Shown here piece by piece: positions 1-5,836 of a DNA stretch of 5,836 bases (positions are counted from its first letter, which is position 1; every line of letters begins with the position of its first letter). This DNA is from Mageeibacillus sp. UBA5442 (GTDB taxonomy: Bacteria; Bacillota; Clostridia; Saccharofermentanales; DTU023): NCBI GenBank assembly GCA_002427475.1, contig DIRG01000098.1, positions 7,280-13,115 of the forward strand, given 5' to 3'. A model generated the notes under the pieces. The model was not told where the DNA came from and did not search any database. It saw nothing but the letters and a program-made list of their open reading frames with translations. The position numbers were made by a program, and so were the translations under genes.

Positions 1-1067
1 AAAGCATAGAACATGTCTTCCGGTTCATAACTTGCTCGCCTATTCTTGGCATCAAAATTCAAACCTCCGTTTGAAAAACCGCCTGCTTTAAGCAGTTCAT
101 ACATAGCCAGTGTCATTTCCAGCACGTCGTAAGGGAACTCATCAGTATCCCATCCGAGCAGTAGATCTCCCTGGTTGGCATCAATACTGCCTAGCATTCC
201 TGCATCGCCTGCGATACGCAGATCGTGTTGAAAGGTATGTCCGGCCAAAGTTGCATGGTTAGCTTCAATGTTTAACTTGAAGTCCTTATCAAGACCATAA
301 CGGCGCAAAAACTCAATACTTGTTGCTGCATCATGATCGTACTGATGCTTCATCGGCTCTTGAGGTTTAGGCTCAATATAAAAGTCCCCTTCAAAGCCGA
401 TCTTGCGCCCGTAATCAACTGCCAACCTCATTAGACGTGCAATATTATCCACTTCAAAGCTGAGATCAGTATTCAATAACGTTTCGTAGCCTTCGCGTCC
501 ACCCCAGAAAACATAACCCGTACCGCCCAACTTCACCGTTAAGTCCAAAGCCTTTTTTATTTGCGCAGCAGCAAAGGCAAAGACGTCAGCTGAGTTAGTG
601 CTTCCGGCACCGTTTACATACTGGGGATTTGAAAAGAGATTTGCAGTCCCCCACAGTAAGCGCTTACCGCTTTCAGACATTTTTTCTTTTATGTAGTCCG
701 TTATTTCATCAAGTCTGCGATTCGTTTCATTGATATCGTCAGCCTCCGGAGCAATGTCAACATCATGAAAGCAAAAATAATCAATCCCGAGCTTATCCAT
801 GAATTCGAATCCGGCATCAACTTTTGCTTTAGCCTGTTCCATTGTTCCAAGTTCATAGCCAAAAGACTTGTCTGCCGTACCGGCACCGAACATGTCGGTT
901 CCAGTAGCACAAAGAGTGTGCCACCAGGCCATCGAAAACTTTAGCTGCTCGCGGAGTGTCTTGCCAAAGACAAGACGCTCCGGGTCATAAAATTTAAAAG
1001 CTAAAGGATTTGTGCTCTCAGGTCCTTCATATTTAATGTGCGGAACGGTTGGAAATAATTCCTTCAT
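1..1067 (-). CDS. xylA: Xylose isomerase, class II (3' end cut by window edge)
   Basis: Interconverts D-xylose and D-xylulose in the cytoplasm using two divalent metal ions, the entry step of xylose catabolism before xylulokinase. My translation from ATG at 1067 stays open for 355 codons and runs off the left edge; the family is usually about 440 residues, so roughly the last 85 are outside. The active site is complete in what remains: H101 and D104 in FCFHDVD, W139 and V186 of the substrate pocket, E232 in IEPKPQEP, E268 and H271 in NIEANHATLAGH, D296, D307 and D309 in GWDTDEFP, and D339 in NFDAK. This numbering agrees with the class II enzymes of Thermoanaerobacterium and E. coli. It is the last gene visible in the operon, 17 nt after the isomerase/epimerase gene; a xylulokinase gene might follow off the edge. 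No frameshift is seen, so the truncation is only the window boundary. Confidence 0.97.
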   Translation of the reverse strand, partial: MKELFPTVPHIKYEGPESTNPLAFKFYDPERLVFGKTLREQLKFSMAWWHTLCATGTDMFGAGTADKSFGYELGTMEQAKAKVDAGFEFMDKLGIDYFCFHDVDIAPEADDINETNRRLDEITDYIKEKMSESGKRLLWGTANLFSNPQYVNGAGSTNSADVFAFAAAQIKKALDLTVKLGGTGYVFWGGREGYETLLNTDLSFEVDNIARLMRLAVDYGRKIGFEGDFYIEPKPQEPMKHQYDHDAATSIEFLRRYGLDKDFKLNIEANHATLAGHTFQHDLRIAGDAGMLGSIDANQGDLLLGWDTDEFPYDVLEMTLAMYELLKAGGFSNGGLNFDAKNRRASYEPEDMFYA

Positions 1068-1073
1068 ATCTAA

Positions 1074-1079
1074 TCCACC
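1074..1079 (-). promoter_or_regulatory. Ribosome binding site of xylA (imperfect)
   Basis: GGTGGA lies 6 nt before the xylA ATG. It differs by one base from GGAGGA, so it is weaker than the sites ahead of the other genes. The upstream gene ends with TAG followed at once by an in-frame TAA (1087-1082), just before this site, which gives a clean stop before re-initiation. Confidence 0.6.
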
Positions 1080-1084
1080 ACTTA

Positions 1085-2074
1085 CTATTCAGTCTTCAGA
1101 GCGCTATCAAAGGCGACATCCGAGGGTGAAAAATTAATCTTTTTCACAAATTCACAAGCTTCGGTTGCTCCGAAAACTCTATCCATTCCGGAATCTTCCC
1201 ATTCGACAGACAAAGGTCCTTGATAGTTCATTTCATTTAAAACTCGAATAATCTTATCAAAATCAACATCACCATGGCCTAGGGATACAAAGTTCCAGCC
1301 GCGACGCATGTCGCCAAACGTAAGATGAGAACCTAGAATACCGTTTCTGCCATCCAAATTTACATATACATCTTTCATATGTACATGATATATGCGATCT
1401 CTAAAATCCATCAGGAAAATTACCGGATCAACACCCTGCCAAAGCAAGTGACTAGGATCAAAGTTAAAGCCTAAAGTCTCACGATACTCAAAGGTTTCAA
1501 GCAGGCGCTTTGAAGTCCAATAATCAAAGGCTATTTCCGTAGGATGAACTTCTAAAGCGAAGCGCACACCACATTCATCAAATACATCAAAAATCGGTGT
1601 CCACAACTCTACTTGTTCTTGGAAAGCAGCCTCGACCATCTCTTCTGAAGTCTGCGGGAATGAGTACCAGTACTTCCATACCGCTGAACCCATAAATCCG
1701 GTGACTACATCTACGCCCATTTTCTGAGCCGCCTTGGCGGTCAGCTTCATATCCTCAATAGCCCATGCACGAATTTCTTCAGGCTTGCCAGCGAGCTCGG
1801 GTGGAGCAAAGCCGTCTAAGCGAATATCCCAGAGATCACCAACGCATTGGCTGGTCAAGTGTGCCCCAAAAGCTTGGCAAGACAAATTGTACTTTGCCAG
1901 TACATCTTTAATCTCTTGCACGTAATCATCATCAACTGCTGCACGACCAACATCTATATGGCCCCAGGTCGCAAGTTCTAGACCTTCATAACCCATTTCG
2001 CTTGCCAGTTTTGCAATTTCCTCTAGGGACAGATCAGCCCATTGGCCGGTAAAAATTGTTACTTTTCTACTCAT
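1085..2074 (-). CDS. Sugar isomerase/epimerase, AP_endonuc_2 (xylose isomerase-like TIM barrel) family
   Basis: A 329-residue cytoplasmic protein of the TIM-barrel family that includes IolE, D-tagatose 3-epimerase and E. coli YcjR. The likely metal ligands are E175 (in FALEVHPTE), D206 (in FNFDPSH), H232 (in YHVHMKD) and E291 (in SVEWED). H209 follows D206 with the D-x-x-H spacing seen in D-tagatose 3-epimerase. Other conspicuous segments are GFMGS (126-130), the GILGSHLTFGDMRRGW stretch (245-260) and GHGDVDF (266-272). It is longer than typical 260-300-residue epimerases because of insertions around 75-105 and 235-265. I recognise this subfamily as one commonly encoded beside a Gfo/Idh/MocA dehydrogenase, as here, where only 11 nt separate the two genes. 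Members of such pairs act as epimerases, eliminases or hydratases on keto-sugars. The actual substrate cannot be read from the sequence, and 'xylose isomerase-like' is a fold name, not a function. Confidence 0.9.
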   Translation of the reverse strand: MSRKVTIFTGQWADLSLEEIAKLASEMGYEGLELATWGHIDVGRAAVDDDYVQEIKDVLAKYNLSCQAFGAHLTSQCVGDLWDIRLDGFAPPELAGKPEEIRAWAIEDMKLTAKAAQKMGVDVVTGFMGSAVWKYWYSFPQTSEEMVEAAFQEQVELWTPIFDVFDECGVRFALEVHPTEIAFDYWTSKRLLETFEYRETLGFNFDPSHLLWQGVDPVIFLMDFRDRIYHVHMKDVYVNLDGRNGILGSHLTFGDMRRGWNFVSLGHGDVDFDKIIRVLNEMNYQGPLSVEWEDSGMDRVFGATEACEFVKKINFSPSDVAFDSALKTE

Positions 2075-2080
2075 AATTTC

Positions 2081-2087
2081 TCTCCTT
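2081..2087 (-). promoter_or_regulatory. Ribosome binding site overlapping the upstream stop codon
   Basis: AAGGAGA sits 6 nt before the ATG at 2074. Its first two bases are the last two of the dehydrogenase TAA stop (2088-2086). Ribosomes ending on the dehydrogenase therefore finish on the initiation site of the isomerase/epimerase, an arrangement that favours translational coupling and near-equal output of the pair. Confidence 0.8.
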
Positions 2088-3240
2088 ATTCTTGGATAGT
2101 AGGGAGCTTAACCCACTTGTTACCGTTTTCCGAGCTCTCAAGGCAAGCCTCAACAAAAGTTAGGCCGTATATTCCGTCAAGAGTCGTAGGGAATTTGAGC
2201 ATGTCAGCGCTGAAAGTTCCCTCTTCTTTTGCAATAATTGCATCAATAAAATCAACGTAAAGATTACCCATTGCTTCGAACCAACCTTCAGTATGACCGC
2301 TGGGCAAACGTCCGTAACAAGAAGCTGCAGGATCAATACAATCATGGCCACGGTGAATTTCGCGGACATAGCCGTCGCTTAAGGTGTAACGAAGTTTTTC
2401 GGGTTCTTCCTGGAACCAAAAAATGCTACCTTTCTCACCATAAATTCGAATACGCAGACCATTGTCATGACCACGTGCTACTTGGGAGGCCCAATAAGTG
2501 CCCGAAGCTCCGTTATCGTATGTGACAAGAACGGTAGAGTTATCATCCAGAGCTCTGCCTTCAACCTTTTTCTCCATCCGCGCAAGCACTTCCGTAATGT
2601 GTAATCCTGTCATGCGATAAACTGAGTTTTCAATGTGTGTTCCTATATCGCCGAGCGCATTTGTTCTACCAGACAGCTCCGGATCAATACGCCATGATGC
2701 TTGTTTGTTGTCGCTGACATCGGCGTCTGCCAACCAACCTTGAGGATATTCTCCTTGAACAACACGAATCTCACCAATTTCACCGGCTTCAATCATTTCT
2801 CGTGCATGCATTGCAGTAACATGTCCTGAATACACGTACGTGACAAGGAAAAGAAGGCCTTTTTCTTTAGCTAATTCATGCAGCTCGATTGCCTCTGCGG
2901 ATGTTGTTGTCACCGGTTTATCGCAGGCTACATGGATACCATGTTCCAAAAAAGTACGACCGATTTCATAGTGCGAAGAATTTGGAGTTACTATAACAAC
3001 AAAATCTATGCCATCTTCTCTTGCAGCTTCCGCTTCAGCCATTGTTTTGTAATCTGAATATATGCGATCCTCGGCTATACGAAGATCTCGTCCCGTCTCT
3101 AGAGACTTTTCATAAGTTCGGGAAAAACTGCCTGCCACGATTTCTGCCTTACCATCAAGCGCAATAGAGCGCCTATGTGCATCTCCGATAAAGCTACCGG
3201 GGCCTCCTCCTACCATTCCGTAAGTTAATCTGCGTTTCAT
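2086..3240 (-). CDS. Gfo/Idh/MocA-family NAD(P)-dependent sugar dehydrogenase
   Basis: A 384-residue cytoplasmic oxidoreductase expected to oxidise or reduce a sugar-ring hydroxyl with NAD(P). The N-terminal Rossmann domain opens with GMVGGGPGSFIG (8-19) and includes VIVTPNSSH (82-90). The family EKP motif appears as CDKPVTTT (106-113), with catalytic K108 and Asp in place of the usual Glu. The C-terminal domain carries NALGDIGTHIENS (194-206), giving D198 and H202 of the usual D-x-x-x-H catalytic pair. The segment around YPQGWLADAD (165-174) with SWRIDPELSG (182-191) resembles levoglucosan dehydrogenase-type members, which act at C3 of a pyranose. I chose ATG at 3240 over ATG at 3315 because a strong Shine-Dalgarno precedes it and the Rossmann motif then starts at the normal distance; the longer form would overlap the permease by 41 nt. 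It lies 34 nt after the permease and 11 nt before its probable partner. Family assignment is secure; the substrate is unknown. Confidence 0.93.
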   Translation of the reverse strand: MKRRLTYGMVGGGPGSFIGDAHRRSIALDGKAEIVAGSFSRTYEKSLETGRDLRIAEDRIYSDYKTMAEAEAAREDGIDFVVIVTPNSSHYEIGRTFLEHGIHVACDKPVTTTSAEAIELHELAKEKGLLFLVTYVYSGHVTAMHAREMIEAGEIGEIRVVQGEYPQGWLADADVSDNKQASWRIDPELSGRTNALGDIGTHIENSVYRMTGLHITEVLARMEKKVEGRALDDNSTVLVTYDNGASGTYWASQVARGHDNGLRIRIYGEKGSIFWFQEEPEKLRYTLSDGYVREIHRGHDCIDPAASCYGRLPSGHTEGWFEAMGNLYVDFIDAIIAKEEGTFSADMLKFPTTLDGIYGLTFVEACLESSENGNKWVKLPTIQE

Positions 3241-3250
3241 ATTTACACCT

Positions 3251-3259
3251 TCCTCCTTT
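3251..3259 (-). promoter_or_regulatory. Strong Shine-Dalgarno that fixes the dehydrogenase start
   Basis: AAAGGAGGA lies 10 nt before the ATG at 3240 and is the strongest ribosome binding site in the window. It shows that translation begins at 3240 (MKRRLTYG) and not at the in-frame ATG at 3315, which lies inside the permease gene. Confidence 0.88.
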
Positions 3260-3274
3260 GCAATATGAAAATTG

Positions 3275-4261
3275 TCATTCCTTGTTCTTGCTGCCTTGCA
3301 ATTGCTGAAGTCCAACAGCTACCAACAAAATAACCCCTTTAACAAAATCATTCAGCAAAGCGTTCATACTAAGGGCTGTAATGATCTTGTCGATCATCGA
3401 AAATGACATCGTTCCGAAAACAATACCTGCTATCTTACCCCGTCCTCCTGACATTTGGATGCCACCAATGACAACGGCAGCAATAGCATACAGTTCAAAG
3501 CTTTGCCCTGAAGTTGCGGGATCGAATGAAGTATCTTTAGCAATTTTCATAAATGAAGCAATTCCGACTAGCAGGCCGGCAATCGTAAAGACGATCAGGC
3601 GCTGTGTTGTCACATTTATTCCGGCTAACTTTGCAGCACGCTCGTTGCCGCCAATCGCATAGATACTTTTACCAAATTTAGTACTAGTTGTAATGTAAAT
3701 GAATATAGCCGTAATTATTAAGAAAATTATTGCTAGGTTAGGTATGGTCAGGACATTTCCATTACCTATCTTAAACAATGTGCTGTATGAGTCTTTAGTA
3801 GCATCGATGCGGTAGCGTGTCTCGCCCAACTCGTTCATGTGATACTGAGAGATCGAGCGGAACATGAGCATCGTAGCCAATGTAACTATGAAGGACGGAA
3901 TACCAAGTTTACCGACAAAAAAACCATTAAAGGCACCGCATAAAGCACCGATCGCCATTGCCGTTAGGATTGAAAGCACGATGGATCCATGAACGTTATA
4001 GCTTAATATCGTCAATCCACCGACAAAGACAAATATCGAGCCGACACTAAGATCAATGTCACCTGTCAGAACAATCAAACCCATACCCAGTGCAATGGTG
4101 CCGGAAATGGCACTGTGCAAGAAAATATTGGTCAGAGTCGTCCATGAGGTCGATGGACCATTAATAATTAAGTAAGCTATGAGGATTGCAATGAATACCA
4201 AAACATATATGTATTCATTGGCATAGTTTTTCAGTTTGACGGACAATTCTCTCTGTTTCAC
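3275..4261 (-). CDS. Sugar ABC transporter permease, CUT2 (RbsC/XylH) type
   Basis: An integral inner-membrane subunit of 328 residues from the BPD_transp_2 family (ribose, xylose and galactose type importers). Hydrophobic segments are visible at about 17-35, 50-66, 73-90, 93-115, 121-138, 173-192, 221-240, 256-270, 275-297 and 306-320. Family landmarks are GDIDLSVGS (67-75), close to GEIDLSVGS of E. coli XylH; GIPSFIVTLATM (120-131); the cytoplasmic loop FGKSIYAIGGNERAAKLAGINV (197-217), which should contact the ATPase; and AVVIGGIQMSGGRG (262-275). It starts at GTG, and its first four bases, GTGA, overlap the stop of the ATPase gene. A good Shine-Dalgarno 8 nt upstream supports this start. 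It would work as a homodimer with the tandem ATPase. The closeness to XylH and the nearby xylA make pentose transport plausible, but permease sequence alone does not fix the sugar. Confidence 0.94.
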   Translation of the reverse strand: MKQRELSVKLKNYANEYIYVLVFIAILIAYLIINGPSTSWTTLTNIFLHSAISGTIALGMGLIVLTGDIDLSVGSIFVFVGGLTILSYNVHGSIVLSILTAMAIGALCGAFNGFFVGKLGIPSFIVTLATMLMFRSISQYHMNELGETRYRIDATKDSYSTLFKIGNGNVLTIPNLAIIFLIITAIFIYITTSTKFGKSIYAIGGNERAAKLAGINVTTQRLIVFTIAGLLVGIASFMKIAKDTSFDPATSGQSFELYAIAAVVIGGIQMSGGRGKIAGIVFGTMSFSMIDKIITALSMNALLNDFVKGVILLVAVGLQQLQGSKNKE

Positions 4262-5796
4262 GCTTCTCTCTCCTTGATTGAAATTTTTTCTGCTTTGTTA
4301 ATTGCCGAATCACGATAATCGGCTTGAGTAGCGAGGCGCATTACACGAGACTCATTTATCTCTTCGTTTGTCAGCATCCCGACAATTTGCCCCTGATAAA
4401 ACACTGCCAGACGATCAGCTATACGTTGAATTTCAGGAATTTCTAAGGTATTGATGATAATGGTTTTGCCTTCATGAGCCAGTTCTTTTATCAGTCGGTA
4501 TATTTCTGATTTTGCGCCAACGTCGATACCCTGAGTAGGATTGTCAAGCAAAAGAATATCAGCATCAGTGTTAAGCCAACGCGCCAAGATAATCTTCTGC
4601 TGATTACCGCCTGAAAAACTTGTTATGGGATCATGAGCGCATTCACTCTTAATGTTTAACTTTTTTTCCAGTGGCCGATAACGTTTAATTTCTTCTTTTT
4701 TATTTATATGCTGTTTTCTAAATGAAAGCGAGTGCTCTGAGATACAAGTGTTTTCAATCGAGCTCATACAAGAGATCACTGCATTTTCTTTTCTATTGGA
4801 TGGAACCATAGCAATGCCCTTTTGCATGGCCTCTTTGATACTATCGATGTTAAGCAATTCGCCTTTAACTTTAATGCTGCCGTCCTTAACAGGTAGTAGA
4901 CCAAAGATAGTGCAAAGCACTTCTGAACAACCGGCACCGCGAAGGCCGGTTAGGCATAAAATTTCTCCTTGACGAACGTCAAAAGACACATTATTAAAAC
5001 CTACTCCGCTTAAGTTCTCCACTTCTAAAACTACATCACCAATCTTCTTTGTCGTTTCGTCATTGTCGACTTCGCGCATCTCGCCAACCATAGCGTTGGT
5101 CAGTTCAAGTGGTGAGGTGTCTTCGATTTTCCCACTGACAATTAAGTGGCCGTCTCGAAGCACCGAATAGTGATCTGCAAGAGCGAATATTTCCGGCATT
5201 TTATGAGAAATAAAGACAAAGGCTGTTCCTTGCTGTGCAGCATTGCGGATTAATTCAAAGAAGCTGTTGATTTCATCCGTATTCAAAGCCGTTGTCGGTT
5301 CATCAAGTATAATTAATTTCGCATCAGCATATAACGCTGATGCAATTTCAAGCAGTTGTTTTTGGCTCATGTCTAAGCTTCCGGCATAGACTGTAGGATC
5401 AATGTCGACGCCGAGGCTGGAAAACAAATCGCTTGCTTTGGCAATCATTTCCTTCTTTTTCAAAGCACCACCAAAGCCGACCTCTTCCTTTCCTAAAAAA
5501 AGGTTCTCGTATACGCGCAGTTCATTGATAATATTTAGTTCTTGGTGTACAAAAGCAAGACCTAGCTCTTTAGCCTGCCGGATAGTCAAATTTTCTAAGA
5601 CCTGTCCGTCAAAGATTACTTGACCACTATCCTTAGTATAGACTCCGGCTAGAATATTCATCAAAGTCGATTTTCCGGCGCCGTTTTCCCCGAGAAGGGC
5701 GTGAATCTCGCCAGCTTCCAGTTTCAAATCTACATCGAACAAAACTTGAACGCCGTAAAAGGATTTATTGATTCCGGTCATTTCTAATAATGGCAT
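4258..5796 (-). CDS. Sugar ABC transporter ATP-binding protein, tandem-domain CUT2 (RbsA/XylG/MglA) type
   Basis: A 512-residue peripheral protein with two fused nucleotide-binding domains that powers sugar import through the neighbouring permease; length is normal for the family. Domain 1 has Walker A GENGAGKST (36-44), Q-loop Q85, a degenerate signature LDMSQKQ (141-147), Walker B LIILDEPT (161-168, catalytic E166) and switch H198. Domain 2 has a Walker A-like GLRGAGCSE (284-292) with Cys290 where Lys would be, a canonical signature FSGGNQQK (394-401), Walker B ILLLDNPTQGID (414-425) with Asn419 in place of the catalytic Glu, and no switch His (INTLEIPE, 449-456). The intact parts pair into one working ATP site and the altered parts into a second, probably non-hydrolytic one. 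Lack of the domain 2 lysine is known for this family; the E-to-N change is less typical. AAAGGG (5808-5803) precedes the ATG by 6 nt. No substrate-binding protein gene is present in the window. XylG, MglA or RbsA cannot be told apart here. Confidence 0.95.
   Translation of the reverse strand: MPLLEMTGINKSFYGVQVLFDVDLKLEAGEIHALLGENGAGKSTLMNILAGVYTKDSGQVIFDGQVLENLTIRQAKELGLAFVHQELNIINELRVYENLFLGKEEVGFGGALKKKEMIAKASDLFSSLGVDIDPTVYAGSLDMSQKQLLEIASALYADAKLIILDEPTTALNTDEINSFFELIRNAAQQGTAFVFISHKMPEIFALADHYSVLRDGHLIVSGKIEDTSPLELTNAMVGEMREVDNDETTKKIGDVVLEVENLSGVGFNNVSFDVRQGEILCLTGLRGAGCSEVLCTIFGLLPVKDGSIKVKGELLNIDSIKEAMQKGIAMVPSNRKENAVISCMSSIENTCISEHSLSFRKQHINKKEEIKRYRPLEKKLNIKSECAHDPITSFSGGNQQKIILARWLNTDADILLLDNPTQGIDVGAKSEIYRLIKELAHEGKTIIINTLEIPEIQRIADRLAVFYQGQIVGMLTNEEINESRVMRLATQADYRDSAINKAEKISIKEREA
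4268..4275 (-). promoter_or_regulatory. Ribosome binding site supporting a GTG start
   Basis: AAGGAGAG lies inside the end of the ATPase gene, with 8 nt between AAGGAG and the permease GTG at 4261-4259. The next in-frame ATG codons are far inside conserved membrane sequence, so GTG is the start. Confidence 0.8.
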
Positions 5797-5814
5797 ATCA
5801 TTCCCTTTAGGAAA

Positions 5815-5836
5815 GTCCCGCCGCTAGCGGCGGGAC
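5815..5836 (-). terminator. GC-rich perfect palindrome; probable intergenic terminator or attenuator hairpin
   Basis: A 22-bp perfect palindrome with 11-base arms (GTCCCGCCGCT and its reverse complement), 18 of 22 bases G or C in otherwise AT-leaning DNA. As RNA it folds into a 9-bp stem with a CUAG loop. On the minus strand it is followed by TTTCC, a short U-tract, so it could be a weak rho-independent terminator of an upstream gene. Only 18 nt separate it from the ATPase ATG. The window stops exactly at its outer end, so any A-tract on the far side, which would make it bidirectional, cannot be seen. Alternatives are an mRNA-stabilising hairpin between a binding-protein gene and the transporter genes, or one copy of a dispersed repeat. 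Confidence 0.55.

Noticed and set aside
701..910. 69-codon minus-strand open frame inside xylA
   Set aside because: It is an out-of-frame shadow of the xylA reading frame, which covers the same bases with all catalytic residues intact.
2160..2369. 69-codon minus-strand open frame inside the dehydrogenase gene
   Set aside because: It is an out-of-frame shadow of a well-conserved dehydrogenase C-terminus, with no ribosome site noted and no recognisable domain.
1734..2525. Plus-strand open frames of 63-84 codons (1734-1925, 2042-2260, 2271-2525)
   Set aside because: They are antisense to conserved genes and have no recognisable domain; they are shadows of minus-strand codon bias.
3241..3274. 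34-nt gap between permease and dehydrogenase as a possible promoter or terminator
   Set aside because: It holds only the Shine-Dalgarno and a trivial 4-bp inverted repeat (CAAT/ATTG); there is no stem with a U-tract and no convincing -35/-10 pair.
3241..3315. N-terminal 25-residue extension of the dehydrogenase from the ATG at 3315
   Set aside because: It overlaps the end of the permease gene, lacks its own good ribosome site, and the strong AAAGGAGGA before 3240 and the position of the Rossmann motif fix the shorter start.
4722..4736. Sequence resembling a catabolite-repression (cre) site, ATGAAAGCGAGTGCT
   Set aside because: Its second half departs from the palindromic consensus and it lies deep inside the ATPase coding region, far from any promoter.
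5495..5501. Run of seven A (T7 on the coding strand) as a possible slippage site
   Set aside because: The normal frame through it encodes the expected family sequence (ENLFLGKE), and a shifted frame would meet a stop at once; nothing suggests programmed slippage.
3381..5623. Plus-strand open frames of 73-93 codons (3381-3662, 4748-4972, 5402-5623)
   Set aside because: They are antisense to the permease and ATPase, with no domain resemblance and no gene-like context.

Overview
The window holds one tightly packed operon on the minus strand, read from the right edge (5836) to the left edge (1). In transcription order it encodes a sugar ABC-transporter ATPase, its membrane permease, a Gfo/Idh/MocA-family sugar dehydrogenase, a TIM-barrel sugar isomerase/epimerase of the AP_endonuc_2 type, and xylose isomerase (xylA). 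The left edge cuts xylA after codon 355 of an expected ~440. Gene junctions are a 4-nt overlap, then gaps of 34, 11 and 17 nt. I see no terminator or promoter between the genes, so one transcript is the simplest reading. Nothing on the plus strand looks like a real gene.

The organism is probably an anaerobic Firmicute (Clostridia or a relative). The reasons are strong AGGAGG-type ribosome binding sites, a class II xylose isomerase whose active-site numbering matches the Thermoanaerobacterium/Clostridium enzymes, moderate to low GC (roughly 40-45% in sampled lines, with AT-rich patches), and an operon layout common in plant-sugar-degrading anaerobes. This placement is an inference; there is no rRNA or other marker in the window.

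Region by region: 5815-5836 is a perfect GC-rich palindrome at the right edge, just ahead of the first gene. 5796-4258 is the tandem-domain ATPase, whose second nucleotide site is degenerate. 4261-3275 is the permease, starting at GTG. 3240-2086 is the dehydrogenase, whose start is fixed by a strong Shine-Dalgarno. 2074-1085 is the isomerase/epimerase. 1067-1 is xylA. The substrate-binding protein this transporter needs is not here and probably lies just upstream, beyond the palindrome.

How the genes may work together: a CUT2 (ribose/xylose type) ABC importer brings in a sugar or small glycoside. The dehydrogenase and the TIM-barrel enzyme form a pair often seen together, and related pairs oxidise a sugar ring to a keto-sugar and then epimerise, eliminate or hydrate it. 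XylA then isomerises D-xylose (or another aldose) to the ketose. An oxidoreductive pair beside xylA suggests a substrate that is not plain free xylose, such as a xyloside, a keto-glycoside or a rare sugar. This is the most interesting aspect of the window, but it is a hypothesis.
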